Notes under the pieces: generated by a model | The model's database searches: none | The model's input: the letters and a program-made list of their open reading frames with translations, nothing else | Told to the model about the DNA's origin: nothing | Made by a program: the position numbers and the translations under genes | In this document: in pieces, positions 18,159 to 26,252 of the stretch | Position numbering within the stretch: the first letter of the stretch is position 1 | Layout: each line of letters starts with the position of its first letter | NCBI GenBank assembly: GCA_009877105.1 | Contig: WXFD01000019.1 | Location: forward strand, 73,355 to 137,354 | Direction: 5' to 3' | DNA length: 64,000 bases | Source: Bacteroidales bacterium | GTDB taxonomy: Bacteria > Bacteroidota > Bacteroidia > Bacteroidales > VadinHA17

Positions 18159-19660
18159 ACCGGCATATGGAACATTACATGGGAATAGATATCGGGACCA
18201 GCGGTTGCAAGGCTGTTGTTTTTGATGAGTCCGGGAACCAGGTCTCGAAATCCTACAGGGAGTATGATATTATATCACCTTCTCCGGGCATGGCCGAGTT
18301 GAATACGGATGAAGTCATTTCAGCATGTTTTGAAGTTATCCGGGAAGCTGCGGGACGGGTGATCCCGTCCACTCTCAAAGGCATAGGGATTTCATCTCAG
18401 GGCGAGGCTTTTACACTGATCGGAAGTGATGGAAAAGCTCTTTGCAATGCGCTTGTTTCCTCCGATTCGAGGGCCAGTGAGATGATTGACCCCTGGGTTG
18501 AAGAGTTCGGAGAGGAGCGGCTTTACAGAATAACCGGTCATACCCCTCATCCGATGTTTTCCCTGTTTAAACTGCTCTGGATAAAAAAGAATATGCCCGG
18601 GATCTGGGAAAAAACCCGCCGGATAATGTGTTTCGAGGATCTGCTCCAGTACAGGCTCGGTATTGCCAATCCTTCGATGGGATGGCCTCTGGCAGGAAGA
18701 ACGATGCTGTTTGACGTGATCAGGCATGAATGGAACAATGAGATTCTGGAAAAAAGCGGGATTAAACGGGAAATGATGTCATTACCCCTGCAGTCAGGAT
18801 CCCTTGCCGGCATTGTGGACAGCAGCATAGCCCGTAATCTTAACCTTCCAGAAAATGTATTTGTCGTCACCGGGGGACATGACCAGCCCTGCTCAGGCCT
18901 GGGTGCAGGTGCAATCATGCCCGGTGTCGCCGTCTATTCATCCGGGACCGTGGAATGCATTACCCCCGCTTTCGCAAAACCCGTAATGTCTGAAATCCTC
19001 AGAAAAGGAAATCTCTGCACCTATGATCATGCAGCCCCAGGATTATACGCCACTGTTGCATTCAGCCTGACCGGGGGCAATATTCTGAAATGGTTCAGGG
19101 ATGAGTTCGGCAGTGAAGAAAAGTACCTTGCTGAAAAAACGGGCCGCGATGCCTATGAACTGCTTCTTGAAATTATGCCTGATGAGCCTTCGCGCCTTCT
19201 GGTACTGCCCTATTTCACCCCGTCGGGAACACCATATTTTGATGTCACGGCCAGGGGAACAATTATGGGCCTTGACCTGACCGTGAAGCGGGAAGAAATA
19301 ATCCGGGCCCTCCTGGAGGGTGTTGCCTTTGAAATCAGGCTCAACCTTGAGATCCTCAGACAATCGGGTTGCCCGGTCGATGAACTTAGAATTATGGGAG
19401 GGGGGGCCAGATCGCTCAAGCATGTTCAGCTGAAAGCTGATGTAACGGGCATGCCCATTACGGTGCTTGATGTTCCCGAAGCCGGGTGCATGGGTGTCGC
19501 AATGCATGCCAGGTCATATCATACAAAGGGTCATATCGGACAGATTGTACAGGAATGGGTGAAACCGCTGGCCAGGATTGAACCGTCGGAAACAGATCAT
19601 TATAACCGGAAATTCCTGCAATACAGGGAACTGTATCCGAAGCTTAAAACCTTATACTGA
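18155..19660 (+). CDS. FGGY-family carbohydrate kinase
   Basis: 501-residue ATP-dependent sugar kinase, usual family length. The N-terminal phosphate-1 motif is GIDIGTSGCKAVVFDE (starting near residue 10), followed by ISSQGEAF in the substrate site. The second nucleotide motif TGGHDQPCSGLGAG lies near residues 240-253, and MGGGARSLKHVQLKADVTG near 412 is the FGGY signature region. The start ATG overlaps the aldolase stop by 4 bases; an ATG four codons later is also possible. The nearest families are xylulokinase and fuculo-/rhamnulokinase. Together with the isomerase and aldolase it completes an isomerise, phosphorylate and cleave pathway. It is the last gene of the plus-strand run, which ends against a convergent gene. 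Confidence 0.9.
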   Translation: MNRHMEHYMGIDIGTSGCKAVVFDESGNQVSKSYREYDIISPSPGMAELNTDEVISACFEVIREAAGRVIPSTLKGIGISSQGEAFTLIGSDGKALCNALVSSDSRASEMIDPWVEEFGEERLYRITGHTPHPMFSLFKLLWIKKNMPGIWEKTRRIMCFEDLLQYRLGIANPSMGWPLAGRTMLFDVIRHEWNNEILEKSGIKREMMSLPLQSGSLAGIVDSSIARNLNLPENVFVVTGGHDQPCSGLGAGAIMPGVAVYSSGTVECITPAFAKPVMSEILRKGNLCTYDHAAPGLYATVAFSLTGGNILKWFRDEFGSEEKYLAEKTGRDAYELLLEIMPDEPSRLLVLPYFTPSGTPYFDVTARGTIMGLDLTVKREEIIRALLEGVAFEIRLNLEILRQSGCPVDELRIMGGGARSLKHVQLKADVTGMPITVLDVPEAGCMGVAMHARSYHTKGHIGQIVQEWVKPLARIEPSETDHYNRKFLQYRELYPKLKTLY

Positions 19661-19661
19661 T

Positions 19662-19712
19662 CACCGTGACTCTCCGGTGGTTGCTGAACCGTCTGTTTCA
19701 GCTTAAGGCTGA
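19662..19712. terminator. possible hairpin cluster between convergent genes
   Basis: Three small stems follow the kinase stop: CACCG/CGGTG (19662-19666 with 19675-19679), GCTGAA/TTCAGC (19683-19688 with 19697-19702) and the overlapping alternative TCAGC/GCTGA (19698-19712). No T-run follows, so intrinsic termination is not certain. The place between two convergent genes fits a bidirectional stop. Confidence 0.3.
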
Positions 19713-19812
19713 TTGGCTGACGTGCATATAACGGGATATAATCAATGGCCTTTTATTCACGGCGGAATAATTGCCGCACCTGCTTATGTCATGACGACAG
19801 TCAATGCCTGTT

Positions 19813-21213
19813 TCATTGCCCCGGAAGAAAAAATCCCTTTGACACGTCATCAAGGATCAGTATCCAGTCATTACCCTTTCCGCCTGAAGGAGGCTTAAAC
19901 CTGAAAGGCCTGATCTCATCGATTGTTTCTATCAGGGTCGATTCCCCCGTCCTTGGATCGTACCAGAATGAATGTATTCCCTCGGCTCCGAGCATTTGAA
20001 GATTTATGACTGCGCTCTTTCCTGTGGGGAAATATACAAAGGCATAACCGTCTCCCCTTGTTGCTGCGATATAGTCGGTATCCGAATAGTCGGCGGGAAC
20101 GATCAGCGACTGATCGGGGACCCTTGAAAGAAAAGGACGCGATTCCATCAGTCGCCTGGCATGAATAAGTTCAGATGCACCCGGCAGGTCAAGCACGTCA
20201 TACCAGTTATTCCTGGCGAAGCCAACCGGTTCATGTTCGGGAGTTTTCATCTGCCATACAGGATTGCAGCCATAGGTATGACCGAATGATCCGCTGAACA
20301 GATCCCAGTACAGCGCCTGCCTTACGTCCGATTCGTCGAACCATCCCAGTTCTTCCGGTTTCCAGTTTACCGGATGATCCTCATATCTTGGTTCGCCATC
20401 CATGCATGGCTTTACCGGCCGGAGATTGTAATCGTGTTCAATGAGTTTCCTGTAAATTGAATATGATCTTTGGGCATGACTCGTCTGGCACATGTTGAAA
20501 TCGAGCCATGGGCTGTTGTGGAACCATACTGAAGAACTGCTTTCTCCCAATGGATGAAATGTCATTAGGTGATTTGCATCAACCGATTTGATCCCTCTGC
20601 CAAGCGCGTCCCATACTTCATAATTGCTGCCGCCGCCTTCCCTGTCTCCTCCGTTTATCCAGATAATATTTGGATAATCCTTGTAACGGTTGCCTATCCA
20701 TTGCCCGTAACCGAATGCATTATCCCTGTTGAAGATCACGGGGCCCACACCCCATTTCTTGTCCACCTTGTCGCCCCAGGTGGGAAGCAATCCAATGTAC
20801 AGGCCCTTTTCCTTTGCCTTTTTTATTACCCAGTCGACATGTTCAAAATACTTCTCATTGGGCTTCTGAGGATCATTATTGAGCAAAGGCCTGTTCCCGT
20901 CAGTATTCGGGGTATTCAATCCGTCGAGTTCAGCCAGTACCACAGCCTGTATTACCGTGAAACCTTTTGCACGGCGGTTCTCAAGATATTTTTCAGCCTC
21001 TTCCCTGGTAAGCCTGTGAAACAACTCCCATGCAGTGTCTCCCAGGTAAAAGAATGGAGTTCCGTCCTCATGAACGAGAAACCGTTTGTTTTCTGATACT
21101 TTCAGTCTGCCATGGGAAAAATCGACTGATGCTCCCTTCCAGGGATTCGCCTGGGATAATGCTGGATATGAAGCCAGAACAGCGATCAGCATGACAAATA
21201 ATCTTTTTTTCAT
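19813..21213 (-). CDS. DUF4038 glycoside hydrolase (apiosidase-like, GH140-type)
   Basis: 466 residues from the ATG complementary to 21211-21213, which begins a signal peptide (MKKRLFVMLIAVLASYPALSQ). Residues about 45-370 form the DUF4038 (apiosidase-like) TIM barrel with FFYLGDTAWELFHRL, KGFTVIQAVVLAELDG, WINGGDREGG and CMDGEPRYED. The WxxGGDR Asp and the GEP Glu are the likely catalytic pair. The last 90 residues match the collagen-binding-like C-terminal domain usual in this family (YAFVYFPTGKS, FWYDPRTGES). GH140 members remove apiose-linked side chains from pectic RG-II; other DUF4038 proteins act on other glycosides, so the substrate is open. Exported. Confidence 0.85.
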   Translation of the reverse strand: MKKRLFVMLIAVLASYPALSQANPWKGASVDFSHGRLKVSENKRFLVHEDGTPFFYLGDTAWELFHRLTREEAEKYLENRRAKGFTVIQAVVLAELDGLNTPNTDGNRPLLNNDPQKPNEKYFEHVDWVIKKAKEKGLYIGLLPTWGDKVDKKWGVGPVIFNRDNAFGYGQWIGNRYKDYPNIIWINGGDREGGGSNYEVWDALGRGIKSVDANHLMTFHPLGESSSSVWFHNSPWLDFNMCQTSHAQRSYSIYRKLIEHDYNLRPVKPCMDGEPRYEDHPVNWKPEELGWFDESDVRQALYWDLFSGSFGHTYGCNPVWQMKTPEHEPVGFARNNWYDVLDLPGASELIHARRLMESRPFLSRVPDQSLIVPADYSDTDYIAATRGDGYAFVYFPTGKSAVINLQMLGAEGIHSFWYDPRTGESTLIETIDEIRPFRFKPPSGGKGNDWILILDDVSKGFFLPGQ

Positions 21214-21277
21214 TTCAATCGTGTTTATATTGAACAATCTTAGACTGTAATTTATTAATATTTATCCGGAAAACCAA

Positions 21278-21385
21278 TCAGTTGTCATTGTAGTTAATAT
21301 GGCTGGAGGAAAAAACATCCGTTGATACCAGCGCAGCAACTGTAGCCATTGCTGATTCAGGTATAAATTTTCTTCCCGTTACCAT
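21278..21385 (-). pseudogene. N-terminal remnant of a Tat-exported protein
   Basis: Reading the minus strand from the ATG complementary to 21383-21385 gives 35 residues: MVTGRKFIPESAMATVAALV, then STDVFSSS, then a stop after unrelated residues. The first 25 look like the Tat leader of a Gfo/Idh/MocA-type protein (R-R-K-F-I followed by an Ala/Val-rich stretch), with the first twin Arg changed to Gly. The rest of the gene is absent; the next gene begins 64 bases beyond. I read it as the 5' stub of a deleted gene. A chance ORF is possible because the match is short. Confidence 0.45.
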
Positions 21386-21537
21386 GATTTATTTTAATTT
21401 GATTCTGCTATAAGGTTTATTTAGAGGTTCTTATGATTTAAGCCCGGATTTCACAGGGTTTAACGGGGGTCTTACGGAGTTTTAGTTATTCATGGTCTTC
21501 ATTCCGTCACTAACTCCGTGCGACTCGTGGTTACACA

Positions 21538-21705
21538 TCAAATTACGGGTAAGGCCCATGGTTTACGATACTCGGGTGTAATATATTCATTGGCCATTTC
21601 ACTGTTTGTAAACTTTCCCGTTGTTTCATCCCGGATCAGCATTGATTCTCCGCACCTGGCTGCAATATTGGGTATATGCACATGGATTGCGGCGGCTCTG
21701 CCCAT
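21538..21705 (-). pseudogene. C-terminal remnant of a Gfo/Idh/MocA oxidoreductase
   Basis: The minus-strand frame ending at the stop complementary to 21538-21540 encodes 55 residues including IHVHIPNIAARCGES, then KFTNSEMANEYITPEYRKPW, then ALPVI. This closely follows the C-terminal end of Tat-type Gfo/Idh/MocA proteins; the intact copy at 8445-9848 ends ANIALSTGER, FTNSEAANRLLHYQYRNPWK. An in-frame stop lies four codons before the first Met, and no upstream frame continues the homology, so about 400 residues are missing. It is a decayed gene end lying between the GH36 and DUF4038 genes, in the same orientation as both. Confidence 0.6.
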
Positions 21706-21825
21706 TCCGGTCTGAGATTAGGGGCAGTAGCTTCAAAATCCTCCAAATCCTGATTTTCTGAAACAGACAGACCTGCCGGCGATTTCCGGCCGTTCACAAA
21801 ACATTTCGATATCTGGACACTTCCG

Positions 21826-24000
21826 TCATTGTCTACTGTCGGTAATTAGACTGATCTCATAAATATCGCCATCGTATTTTTCAGGCAGGTCAACCCTGAA
21901 ACCTTCGGATGAAAGCTGGCTGCCGGTTAAAACAGCAATCTCCTTTCCTTCAGGAGCGAGCAGGACGGTATAGCGTGCTTCCGGATCAAGCCTTTCAATA
22001 CAAACGGTTCTTGATTTTTCGTTTGATCCGTGCCTGAAAACACCTATTATGCCACCCTTCCGGTTGTCGGTGTTGATTCTTGACCAGCCGTCCCATGAGC
22101 CTTCACGAGGTTCGCCAAAGCCCGGGAGATCCTGCCGGAATGACATGTAATCATACCTGTCCTGCATCCTTGTCATCCATTCGGCCCATTTTTTTATTGA
22201 GGCCCTTTTTTCCGGGGAAAGCTTCCTCGGATCCCCCAGTATAATAGGTAAAGTACCGATGAGAGATTTGATATCCACCTCAAAATTTTTACTGTCAAGC
22301 GGCAGGTTGCCTATGACAAGTGATCCGGCAGGCAGAGCCGGCGATCTCCACCATGCCATTTGCCTCATTCTCAGGGCTCCGGTGGGAAACGGATTTTCAA
22401 TGTTAGAAAGCCAGTTCCCTTCGGCATGTTTTGCAAATGCATAATCCTGGAGCTGAAGCTTGCCTGCTGTTTCAAAGGTGCAATCAATAAATAGATCCGG
22501 AGCTTCGGCATGAAGTTCATCAAAAAGCCTGAGAACATTCTGGTAGATCACAATAAATGATTCAGCATGGTCCCTGTGATATGGATGGTCCGTAGCATAA
22601 CACCCTGAAATACCCGGATCATTTACATATGCGCTGGTAGCGACTGAAAAATCAAGCTTTGCATAAGCCAGGCCATGCTTCCTGACCATGTTAACAATGA
22701 CCGACTTGATGTAATCGAACCAGTCGGTACCAAAACAGCTGGTGTAAAAGCCGCCGGCTTCCTGGCCGGAGTGCAGATTGCCGGTTCTGCCATTCCTGTC
22801 AATTACAAACCATTCCGGATGTGACTGAAATACACTGGCATCCTCTGTTGCGGAACCGATGCTCATCCACAGACCTGGTTTCATGCCAAGCGACCTGATA
22901 TAATCAAAGGTGGCGGAAAGGTCGCCGGGGAACTTGTTCCTGTCAACAAGCCAGTCGCCATAATTACTGCCCCATCCTTTTTTTGTTGTTTCTGCTCCTG
23001 CATTATATTGCCAACCGTCGTCAATTATGAATTCCTGGATGCCGCACTCAGATGCAGCCTTAGCTACCTCCCGAATCAGTGAGTCATTTACGAATGTTCT
23101 GAAGGGATTCCATGTGTTGTAAATAAACAGCGGCTTATTCCTGATTGCTGAGATACGGGTCCCCATATGGTTCCTGACATATTCGCCCACAACCGTGTTC
23201 AACACTTCATATCCATCATCTGTCCCATTGTAAAGCGCTATGAAGGTCGGAGGCGATTGCCATGATTCGCCGGGCCTGAGCCATTTCCTGAACGGAAAAT
23301 CCTGCCCGGGGTGTGTCAGTCCTGCCTCTGCATTTCTGTCAGTCGTATGATAAACAGTCCTTTTTAAAACGCCAGGGGCCTCATTCCCAATGGCAATGCC
23401 TGCACGCAACACGGTATTGTGAATCACAACCACGGGGTCATCCCAGTTCCCGGTGAAAGGCCCAAGGTGCTTCATGCGGGCATAATTGTGATATACCCAT
23501 GATGATACATAATCAAAACCAAGTTTCATCAATTCGCTGTCAACGGCTTCAAGCTTCATGTCCGATCCAGATCTGTTGACAAACTCGATGTACTTGCGGA
23601 TAAGCGGAAGATCGCCGTACAGCAGATATGTTATTTTCAGATCAAGTCCTTCAGCAGGCCCCGTGCCTTTCAATCTCAGAGCCGCGCCGCTGCCTTTGCC
23701 GGCATCCTTTGCAGGATCAACACCAATAACTTTCCACCCCGACAGGCTGGTAACGGGTATGTCATTCAGTAGAAACCCAAACTCAGGCGAAATGTGTCCG
23801 ACATAGTTCAGGTCCGATCCCTTCAGGGTCAGTCCCTTTAAGATTATTGAATCGCCTCTTGTGTGTATAGTTCTTGTTATCAGCCCGTTAGATAAAACAA
23901 CATTTTTGCCGTCATACCTGTAATTTTCCTGGGCTGACACTGAAATTGATCCGGTAAGGACCATGCTAAAAAGCAAACAAATAAGACCGTAAGTTTTCAT
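21826..24000 (-). CDS. alpha-galactosidase-like glycoside hydrolase (GH36/clan D)
   Basis: 724 residues with a signal peptide ending SVSAQ. The N-terminal half (about 25-290) is the beta-sandwich of GH36 enzymes. The barrel begins near residue 300 with PLFIYNTWNPF and GIQEFIIDDGWQ; GLWMSIGSATED follows. The expected nucleophile Asp is in YAKLDFS near residue 449. The usual GH36 acid/base segment (C-x-SGGGR-x-D) is not present; the corresponding stretch reads FIDCTFETAGKLQLQDYAF, so the acid may lie elsewhere or the activity may differ. A C-terminal beta domain closes the protein. Possible operators lie 44-79 bases upstream of the start. Confidence 0.8.
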   Translation of the reverse strand: MKTYGLICLLFSMVLTGSISVSAQENYRYDGKNVVLSNGLITRTIHTRGDSIILKGLTLKGSDLNYVGHISPEFGFLLNDIPVTSLSGWKVIGVDPAKDAGKGSGAALRLKGTGPAEGLDLKITYLLYGDLPLIRKYIEFVNRSGSDMKLEAVDSELMKLGFDYVSSWVYHNYARMKHLGPFTGNWDDPVVVIHNTVLRAGIAIGNEAPGVLKRTVYHTTDRNAEAGLTHPGQDFPFRKWLRPGESWQSPPTFIALYNGTDDGYEVLNTVVGEYVRNHMGTRISAIRNKPLFIYNTWNPFRTFVNDSLIREVAKAASECGIQEFIIDDGWQYNAGAETTKKGWGSNYGDWLVDRNKFPGDLSATFDYIRSLGMKPGLWMSIGSATEDASVFQSHPEWFVIDRNGRTGNLHSGQEAGGFYTSCFGTDWFDYIKSVIVNMVRKHGLAYAKLDFSVATSAYVNDPGISGCYATDHPYHRDHAESFIVIYQNVLRLFDELHAEAPDLFIDCTFETAGKLQLQDYAFAKHAEGNWLSNIENPFPTGALRMRQMAWWRSPALPAGSLVIGNLPLDSKNFEVDIKSLIGTLPIILGDPRKLSPEKRASIKKWAEWMTRMQDRYDYMSFRQDLPGFGEPREGSWDGWSRINTDNRKGGIIGVFRHGSNEKSRTVCIERLDPEARYTVLLAPEGKEIAVLTGSQLSSEGFRVDLPEKYDGDIYEISLITDSRQ

Positions 24001-24043
24001 GATCTTTGATCATTTGACAGATGAAAAATATTCTTCCAGATAA

Positions 24044-24079
24044 TGATATATATCAATGAATATAATGATATAAGTCAAT
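24044..24079. promoter_or_regulatory. paired operator-like repeats upstream of the GH36 gene
   Basis: TGATATATATCAAT (24044-24057) and TGATATAAGTCAAT (24066-24079) are direct repeats with a 22-base period, about two helical turns. The first includes a perfect 12-base palindrome, TGATATATATCA. They lie 44-79 bases upstream of the GH36 start codon. The same half-site forms a large inverted repeat at 49838-49879. A dimeric regulator is suggested; none is encoded nearby. Confidence 0.45.
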
Positions 24080-24264
24080 CAGATAATTCGGTTAACTCAT
24101 ATAAAAGAGATCATCTTTTATTTATTCTGTAACCTCATTCTCCGCTTAAGCTTCGGAAGAAATGTGCATACTACTTCACACCTCCTTCACTGTAGCTACA
24201 GATTCCAGTGGAGCTGCGATGTGCATAGCCTGCGTCCGGGTTCTTTAAATAAATCCACCCCTGG

Positions 24265-24280
24265 CCCCTCCCGGGAGGGG
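24265..24280. repeat. 16-base perfect palindrome, extragenic
   Basis: CCCCTCCCGGGAGGGG is its own reverse complement. It sits in a GC-richer patch of an otherwise AT-rich spacer and is probably part of a dispersed extragenic palindromic repeat, to be tested by counting copies in the genome. As RNA it would fold into a tight hairpin, so a role in 3'-end processing of the DUF6259-like transcript is excluded by distance, but shielding of the GH36 leader is possible. Confidence 0.5.
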
Positions 24281-24395
24281 ATCTTCCTGGTATTGTCTGC
24301 AGTGATTCCTGACATTTTGCATCCCGAGTATTGCACCATGGGTCATGTGTCCTGCTTTGTCAGCCGTAATTTTAACGAATGCTGACGTCCTTGTA

Positions 24396-26207
24396 TCAGC
24401 TGTTTGCAATGTCCAGCATTCTTTTCACTGCGGGATTTGGGTTATTTATTTCATCAGCCGACGTGATTGTCACGGTAGGTATTCCACCGTGTTCGAGATG
24501 CACCTGCATTCGCGTCTCCTCGTCCTTGTTTTTCCCGCTTAGGAAGCTGTAGCCTATTATTTTGCAAAGCCTTCCGAAAAGGAACTGGTTCAGGTCACAG
24601 CCACCTGTCCGTTCAAGGCCTTCAACCGAGCTATGCCAACTTTTAAAAAGATGTGCCTGGGCAAATGAGAGGCCCTGCATGGAAATTTCATTCAGCCCCT
24701 CTCCTCCGACCACGAGGCCATTGCCAAGTCTTCCAATATGGTCGATGAGGAGTTTCATTCCCTCTGCAGATGTTGTTGATTCCACCAGGCTGTTATAAAG
24801 ATTGTGCATGACAAGGGTGACGTCAATGAATACAAAATCCAGTCCCAGATCATCACAGGCTTTTTTGATCTGCTCTCCGAGGACCGATCTCCACATGCTT
24901 AATCCCGGATGGACCTTGACCATCACATTGTTTTTCCTGTTGTGTACCCTGCTGTCGTTTGATTCAGGCACGCCGATTGACCGCCCGTCGATCCAGCTCC
25001 AGCCAAGTATCTTCTTTGTTTCGATATCCCTGTACTGGAAATCCCTGATCAGGTTATAAACAGGATTTGACGGGTCCATATCGTTGGCATTGAAATGGGG
25101 CATTACCCGGAATCCGTATTCCTTGCATCTCTTAGTAAAATTCCTGCCCTTTTCACTTGCTTTGTATTCAGGATAATTCTGGTCGTAGATGTCAGTGCGC
25201 CACTCGGGGTAGTGTAAAAGTACCTTTGACGGGGAGATTTTTTTTGAAAGGGCATCGAGGATTTCAGTTTCACCGGGGCACCAGCTTACGGCAAATCTGA
25301 CATCATTGATCCAGGCTTTCCGTTTTTCCTCTTCCTTCTTCAGGGAAAAGGCCTCCCACAGCCAGTCGCGGTAGCGGGCCGCCGGAACGTGCCAGTCGCC
25401 ATCATATACATTTATCCGCCATGCCAGGTTTCCGGCAGCCAGGTTGTTGTCAACAGGGCCGTAAGCTTCAGAATCAAAACTGAGAACATACGGATCATTT
25501 TCAGATCCGGTTTTAAGGGCTTTGTATCTGTATTTGTGATCCCGTGAATGGACATAAAATCCTCCCGTTCCTGAATGAAGGATAGCCAGGCCGGCTTCCC
25601 AGTACGATGGCCAGGCCCAGCGTGAGTTATGGATGAGTTCATCATTAAGTTTAATCTTTATACCCTGGAACAATGGTGCAACAAGTTCCATTTCAGGCTT
25701 AATACCGGGAACGGACCACCTGCAGGCCAGTACTCCGGGCCTTGAGGAATAAGCCGACGGTTCAACGATAAGGTCACCGGTCTCATCGTCGGTGAAGATG
25801 GAAACAACACCGTCTCCATGCCAGCAGCTAAAGATTATTTCCACCCGTTTGTCAGAAACCTGATTGATCCTTAGATTCGTGAAATTCTTATCCGAGAACT
25901 CCATAATCTCATCACGGGTATAAACGAGCTGCAGAGGAGAATGAATTTCCCGGCTGAATTCCCGGATAAATTCCTCCCCGCTTTTCTTGTTTCTCAGTGA
26001 AATGAGGAATCCGTTTTCGAAAATGGCTGACAAGGTCATGGTATCAGCATAGATTTTATCATCCTTTACTTCAATTCTGGAAGGATAATATTCAGCTTTC
26101 GCGGACACTTTGGGATTTTTCGGTTCCCTTTTCCTTTGGCTGAAAGCTTCAAGAGGGCTCAAGGCTATGGCCCCGCCAGCCGTTTTAATAAAGTTTCGTC
26201 TTATCAT
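24396..26207 (-). CDS. Tat-exported DUF6259-like putative glycoside hydrolase
   Basis: 603 residues starting with a twin-arginine leader (MIRRNFIKTAGGAIALSPLEAFSQ). An N-terminal beta-sandwich (about 35-260, with WPSYWEAGLAILHSGTGGFYVHSRDHKY) is followed by a TIM-barrel-like region from about 290 (KVLLHYPEWRTDIYDQNYPEY, RVMPHFNANDMDP, LDFVFIDVTLVMHN, VVGGEGLNE). This order resembles DUF6259 proteins found in bacterial carbohydrate loci. The acidic residues D in FIDVT and E in GGEGLNE would be candidate catalytic residues. The substrate is unknown. It is the last gene of a minus-strand operon, 45 bases after the FG-GAP gene. Confidence 0.62.
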   Translation of the reverse strand: MIRRNFIKTAGGAIALSPLEAFSQRKREPKNPKVSAKAEYYPSRIEVKDDKIYADTMTLSAIFENGFLISLRNKKSGEEFIREFSREIHSPLQLVYTRDEIMEFSDKNFTNLRINQVSDKRVEIIFSCWHGDGVVSIFTDDETGDLIVEPSAYSSRPGVLACRWSVPGIKPEMELVAPLFQGIKIKLNDELIHNSRWAWPSYWEAGLAILHSGTGGFYVHSRDHKYRYKALKTGSENDPYVLSFDSEAYGPVDNNLAAGNLAWRINVYDGDWHVPAARYRDWLWEAFSLKKEEEKRKAWINDVRFAVSWCPGETEILDALSKKISPSKVLLHYPEWRTDIYDQNYPEYKASEKGRNFTKRCKEYGFRVMPHFNANDMDPSNPVYNLIRDFQYRDIETKKILGWSWIDGRSIGVPESNDSRVHNRKNNVMVKVHPGLSMWRSVLGEQIKKACDDLGLDFVFIDVTLVMHNLYNSLVESTTSAEGMKLLIDHIGRLGNGLVVGGEGLNEISMQGLSFAQAHLFKSWHSSVEGLERTGGCDLNQFLFGRLCKIIGYSFLSGKNKDEETRMQVHLEHGGIPTVTITSADEINNPNPAVKRMLDIANS

Positions 26208-26252
26208 ATTCCGGTTGTTTTTGATGAACCATTGAGATTGTATCGGGCTGTT

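Larger units (their letters stand above)
21214..21825. other. gene-remnant region between DUF4038 and GH36 genes
   Basis: 612 bases with no intact gene. It holds the two remnants listed separately; the C-terminal one lies upstream of the N-terminal one in the shared minus orientation. They therefore come from two consecutive genes rather than one. Bases 21386-21537 between them look non-coding. An unrelated 65-codon plus-strand frame over the same bases is a shadow of the remnant. Confidence 0.5.
24001..24395. other. intergenic region with operator repeats and an extragenic palindromic element
   Basis: 395 bases without a gene between the DUF6259-like and GH36 genes, both on the minus strand. 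Bases 24001-24120 are AT-rich and carry the operator-like repeats. Bases about 24140-24290 are different in composition: they contain the repeated word atgtgcata (24162-24170 and 24219-24227), gtagctac, and the perfect 16-base palindrome CCCCTCCCGGGAGGGG (24265-24280). That part looks like an extragenic repeat element. No remnant protein was recognised. Confidence 0.45.

Noticed and set aside
21518-21715. 65-codon plus-strand frame
   Set aside because: Antisense to the Gfo/Idh/MocA C-terminal remnant, which explains the sequence better.
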